Under the pieces are notes generated by a model. That model searched no databases. It worked only from the letters and a program-made list of their open reading frames with translations, and was not told the DNA's origin. Position numbers and translations under genes: made by a program. From positions 1 through 8,143 of the forward strand of contig CAYUIQ010000325.1 in assembly GCA_964444795.1 (NCBI GenBank): DNA of 8,143 nucleotides. The letters run 5' to 3'. Positions 6,054 through 8,143 of this stretch are shown here, in pieces; within the stretch, counting starts at the first letter, position 1; every line of letters begins with the position of its first letter. This stretch comes from JABMRP01 sp964444795 (GTDB lineage Bacteria; Planctomycetota; Planctomycetia; Pirellulales; Thermoguttaceae).

Positions 6054-7474
6054 ATCGTTCGGCGCCAGAGCCCGTGGTCTGTCCGCTTGAGCCGATGCCG
6101 GATGTCGAGGATGTATTCCTCCGGCTTTCCCGCCGGTCGCATTGCATTTTTCTCGATAGCGCGCTGCGCGATCCGGTGTTGGGGCGCTATTCGTTCATCG
6201 CGGCCGATCCGTGGGAGTACATCGAGCTGGCTCCCGACTCGGGCGACAGTCTGGGTGAATTGTCGCGACGAATGGCCCTCTGGCAGACGTCCCCCGTTGC
6301 CGGACTGCCGCCGTTTCAAGGCGGCGCGGCGGGGTTCTTCGCGTACGATCTGGGACGCGATCTGGAGCGGCTCCCCCGGCCCCGGATCGACGAGTTCGGC
6401 GTGCCGGCGATGGCCGTCGGGTTCTACGACGTGGTGGTTGCCTTCGACCACGTCGACAACCGGGCGTGGATCGTCTCGCAAGGATTCCCCGAGATCGAAC
6501 CCGTGCGGCGACGCCGGCGCGCCGCGGGGCGGATGGAAGAAATCCGCCGCCTGTTGGACGAGCCCGTCGAACCAGCCGGCTCGCAACTCCCGCGAAGGAA
6601 ACTTCCCGATATTCTCCCCGAGAATCTGGCCCCGCGGTATGCCGTCGATGTTGCACGCGGCGGCGGCGATCTCTCCAGCAATTTCTCGCCGCACGGTTAC
6701 CTCAAGGCGATCCGGCGGGTCATCGCATACATCACGGCGGGCGACGCGTTTCAGGTGAATCTGGCCCAGCGACTGCTTTGCCGTGCGCGCGACGACTCGG
6801 TGTCGCTTTACCGTCGACTGCGGCAGCGCAACGCGGCCCCGTTTGCCGGGTATTTCGATACGGGCCCGTTTCAGATCGTCAGCGCGTCGCCCGAGCGATT
6901 CCTTCGCGTCGTCGATCGTCAGGTGGAAACGCGCCCGATCAAAGGGACCCGGCCTCGCTCACCCGGAAATGACGACGCGACGACCCGCAACGAACTGCTG
7001 ACCAGCGAGAAGGATCGGGCCGAAAACGTGATGATCGTCGACCTCCTGCGCAACGATCTTTCCCGGGTCTGTCTGCCCGAGAGCGTCCACGTCAGCCAAC
7101 TCTGCGAGGTTGAAACCTACCCCTACGTGCAACATCTGGTGTCGGCCGTTTGCGGCACGCTCAGCGAAGGTCGCGGACCGGTCGATTTGCTCCGGGCGTC
7201 GTTTCCCGGCGGATCGATCACCGGGGCGCCCAAGGTCCGCGCGATGGAGATCATCGCCGAGTTGGAGCCGACCGCCCGAGGCGCCTACTGCGGTTCGCTG
7301 GGCTACCTCGGGTTCGACGGTTCACTCGATCTGAACATTCTCATCCGCACCATCACCGCCGGCCGCGGCTGGTGGCAGTTCCCCGTCGGCGGCGGCATCG
7401 TCGTACAGTCGGATCCCGAGCGCGAATACGAAGAAACGTGGGATAAGGCGCGCGGGTTGATTTGTTCGCTGTAG
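6050..7474 (+). CDS. pabB: Aminodeoxychorismate synthase component I
   Basis: A 474-residue chorismate-using enzyme that makes 4-amino-4-deoxychorismate, the precursor of p-aminobenzoate, using ammonia from a PabA-type glutaminase (not in this window). The N-terminal half has the usual GRYSFIAADP motif (45-54) and GGAAGFFAYD (91-100). The catalytic half has PIKGT at 296-300; lysine here (K298) is the mark of PabB, where anthranilate synthase has PIAGT. Further motifs are IVDLLRNDLSRV (329-340), FPGGSITGAPK (385-395), CGSLGY and a terminal GGGIV-SDPEREYEET segment with metal-binding acidic residues. The start is GTG at 6050, sharing GTGA with the TGA stop of the DHPS-like gene, so the two are probably translationally coupled. 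The upstream frame stays open to 5288, but that stretch lies wholly inside the previous gene and shows no homology. No PabA or PabC domain is fused. Product could feed folate or, with its neighbour, a methanopterin-type cofactor. Confidence 0.93.
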   Translation: MNRSAPEPVVCPLEPMPDVEDVFLRLSRRSHCIFLDSALRDPVLGRYSFIAADPWEYIELAPDSGDSLGELSRRMALWQTSPVAGLPPFQGGAAGFFAYDLGRDLERLPRPRIDEFGVPAMAVGFYDVVVAFDHVDNRAWIVSQGFPEIEPVRRRRRAAGRMEEIRRLLDEPVEPAGSQLPRRKLPDILPENLAPRYAVDVARGGGDLSSNFSPHGYLKAIRRVIAYITAGDAFQVNLAQRLLCRARDDSVSLYRRLRQRNAAPFAGYFDTGPFQIVSASPERFLRVVDRQVETRPIKGTRPRSPGNDDATTRNELLTSEKDRAENVMIVDLLRNDLSRVCLPESVHVSQLCEVETYPYVQHLVSAVCGTLSEGRGPVDLLRASFPGGSITGAPKVRAMEIIAELEPTARGAYCGSLGYLGFDGSLDLNILIRTITAGRGWWQFPVGGGIVVQSDPEREYEETWDKARGLICSL

Positions 7475-7488
7475 TGTAAAGTGACCCA

Positions 7489-7514
7489 CGTGACGACGCT
7501 TCCGCGTCGTCACG
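7489..7514. repeat. Perfect 11-bp hairpin just after pabB
   Basis: CGTGACGACGC (7489-7499) and GCGTCGTCACG (7504-7514) are perfect complements around a TTCC loop, starting 15 bases after the pabB stop. The stem is strong enough to act as a terminator or 3'-end stabiliser, but no T-run follows, so it is called a palindromic repeat. The bases after it (about 7517-7541) partly echo it with another GACGCTTCGCC. Confidence 0.7.
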
Positions 7515-7629
7515 CACGCTTGGACGCTTCGCCTCCCTCGCATCGGTGTCGCCCATGGGATGTTTAGTCGGACAACGCCACTTCGGGGAGACTATTCAGC
7601 GCAACATGTTGCCAGAACAGGTTTTATCC

Positions 7630-7656
7630 CCACCGGGCTTGTCCCGGTGGTTTATT
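7630..7656 (+). terminator. Possible Rho-independent terminator of the pabB operon
   Basis: CCACCGGG (7630-7637) pairs perfectly with CCCGGTGG (7643-7650) around a CTTGT loop and is followed by TTTATT (7651-7656). This is the best terminator shape downstream of pabB, 155 bases after its stop. The same GC-rich palindrome may instead be a dispersed repeat; similar CCACCGGG-type hairpins are common in planctomycetes as far as I recall. Confidence 0.45.
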
Positions 7657-7738
7657 GGTTTGACAACTACTCGCCCCTACCCCAATTTGCAGTCTTCCCT
7701 TCCCTTCGCACCGAGTTTGCCGAGTTTGGGCTCAGACC

Positions 7739-7793
7739 GGAATTAGGGATTAAGGCCTCTACCTCAGTTGATCGCCTCCTTATTCCCTAATCC
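7739..7793. repeat. Long imperfect inverted repeat, AT-rich
   Basis: The arm at 7739-7755 (GGAATTAGGGATTAAGG) and the arm at 7778-7793 (CCTTATTCCCTAATCC) pair over about 15 of 16 positions with one bulged A, leaving a 22-base loop. Its low GC content contrasts with the rest of the window. Confidence 0.6.
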
Positions 7794-7798
7794 CGTCC

Positions 7799-7832
7799 TG
7801 ACCCCACCGTCCTCTTGACCCCACCGTCCTCT
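7799..7832. repeat. 17-bp perfect tandem repeat, two copies
   Basis: TGACCCCACCGTCCTCT occurs twice back to back at 7799-7815 and 7816-7832 with no mismatch. It starts five bases after the preceding inverted repeat. Function unknown; it could be a slipped duplication. Confidence 0.85.
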
Positions 7833-7870
7833 CCCAGGCAAAGAATTCATGGTCCGCTGTCGGGGCCGGA

Positions 7871-7887
7871 CAACCCCGTTGGGGTTG
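7871..7887. repeat. 7-bp hairpin
   Basis: CAACCCC (7871-7877) and GGGGTTG (7881-7887) pair around GTT. A second small hairpin follows directly (ATGGT at 7890-7894, ACCAT at 7900-7904). These are part of a compound run of palindromes continuing to 8034. Confidence 0.55.
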
Positions 7888-7909
7888 GAATGGTGTAATA
7901 CCATCGATA

Positions 7910-7935
7910 CCCAGGGTGCGCTGCGCGACCCTGGG
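7910..7935. repeat. CCCAGGGT palindrome with inner GCG/CGC stem
   Basis: CCCAGGGT (7910-7917) pairs with ACCCTGGG (7928-7935), and inside it GCG (7918-7920) pairs with CGC (7924-7926) around CTG, with one unpaired G. The result is an 11-bp hairpin. Confidence 0.6.
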
Positions 7936-7946
7936 CTACGGTGTTG

Positions 7947-7963
7947 AAACGCCTTCGGCGTTT
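7947..7963. repeat. 7-bp AAACGCC hairpin
   Basis: AAACGCC (7947-7953) pairs perfectly with GGCGTTT (7957-7963) around a TTC loop. The symmetric A and T ends would let it work as a weak terminator in either direction, useful between converging genes, but no longer T-run is present. Confidence 0.5.
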
Positions 7964-7967
7964 AGGT

Positions 7968-8034
7968 GTAGGGTGCGTCTCGACGCACGAACTGCGTATC
8001 GCCTTCCATCGTGGTGCGTCCAGACGCACCCTAC
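7968..8034. repeat. Nested 21-bp inverted repeat (GTAGGGTGCGTC family)
   Basis: The arms at 7968-7988 and 8014-8034 are reverse complements at 20 of 21 positions, with 25 bases between. Each arm also folds on itself: GTGCGTC-TC-GACGCAC at 7973-7988 on the left and GTGCGTC-CA-GACGCAC at 8014-8029 on the right. It can therefore form one long stem or two short hairpins. It ends six bases from the stop of the minus-strand gene. Confidence 0.75.
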
Positions 8035-8040
8035 GCTGTC

Positions 8041-8143
8041 CTACAGCAACGTCACGCCCGCCTCTTCACATTCCCGTTGCATCGCTTCGGGCCAGATCCC
8101 CACGGCCACTTCGCCGATGTGGCAGGCGCGGAGGAAGAACATG
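8041..8143 (-). CDS. 3' end of an unrecognised minus-strand gene (partial)
   Basis: On the minus strand a frame enters from the right edge and ends at TAG (plus-strand CTA at 8041-8043). The visible C-terminus ends in CHIGEVAVGIWPEAMQ followed by RECEEAGVTLL, at least 33 residues. Codon choice is GC-rich at third positions like the neighbouring genes, and the stop falls just outside the repeat block, both of which support a real gene. An ATG at 8142-8140 is in frame, but the frame continues past the edge, so it need not be the start. The family is not recognised. The gene converges on pabB. Confidence 0.55.
   Translation of the reverse strand, partial: MFFLRACHIGEVAVGIWPEAMQRECEEAGVTLL

Larger units (their letters stand above)
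7475..8040. other. Repeat-rich convergent intergenic region, no supported gene
   Basis: These 566 bases lie between the end of pabB and the end of a minus-strand gene. Short open frames exist, but their translations show no domain and they run across palindromes. The region is a string of different inverted repeats and one tandem repeat, listed separately, with little else between them. It may serve for transcription termination from both sides, and may have gathered several repeat families. Confidence 0.7.

Noticed and set aside
6050..7474. Anthranilate synthase TrpE
   Set aside because: The diagnostic motif is PIKGT, with the lysine typical of PabB, not the PIAGT of TrpE, and no trp genes are nearby.
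7546..7790. Two short plus-strand open frames of 66 and 76 codons after pabB
   Set aside because: They cross the candidate terminator and inverted repeats, overlap each other in different frames, and show no recognisable domain.
7799..7832. Possible CRISPR repeat
   Set aside because: There are only two 17-bp copies with no spacer between them and no cas genes.
7847..8029. A 60-codon minus-strand open frame
   Set aside because: It consists almost wholly of palindromic repeat DNA, so its translation reflects the repeats.

Overview
The window looks like part of a GC-rich planctomycete chromosome, probably from the Pirellulales or a relative. This is inferred from gene content: a sulfatase with a carbohydrate-binding-like tail, a RhaT-type sugar symporter, a glycine-zipper lipoprotein, a dihydropteroate-synthase-like DUF6513/DUF4346 protein, and intergenic DNA full of palindromic repeats. 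No rRNA, tRNA, CRISPR array, transposase or phage gene was seen.

Layout. Positions 3-1415 (+) hold the 3' part of a sulfatase gene. Its first ~30 codons are an enolase fragment joined in frame at a short stretch encoding LTDRLG, which is probably an assembly chimera or a recombination scar. A 143-base gap with a striking double-hairpin palindrome follows, then a RhaT-family symporter (1559-2746). Next is a gap with a good sigma70-like promoter, then a glycine-zipper lipoprotein (2887-3540).

Positions 3669-7474 form a probable three-gene operon: a short-chain dehydrogenase-like protein that has lost most of its catalytic tetrad, a DHPS-like protein, and PabB (aminodeoxychorismate synthase component I). 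The last two overlap by four bases (GTGA). Together they point to pterin cofactor biosynthesis: PabB supplies the p-aminobenzoate precursor and the DHPS-like protein may act on a pterin. Because planctomycetes are known to carry tetrahydromethanopterin (H4MPT) C1 genes, and DHPS-like proteins of this kind occur in archaea and methylotrophs, an H4MPT rather than a plain folate role is plausible. This is inference.

Positions 7475-8040 contain no gene that can be supported. They hold a series of unrelated palindromes and one tandem repeat, between pabB and the 3' end of a converging minus-strand gene (8041-8143) cut by the window edge. The most interesting items are the degenerate SDR fixed in a pterin operon, the DHPS-like/PabB operon itself, the enolase-sulfatase junction, and the two palindromic intergenic regions.
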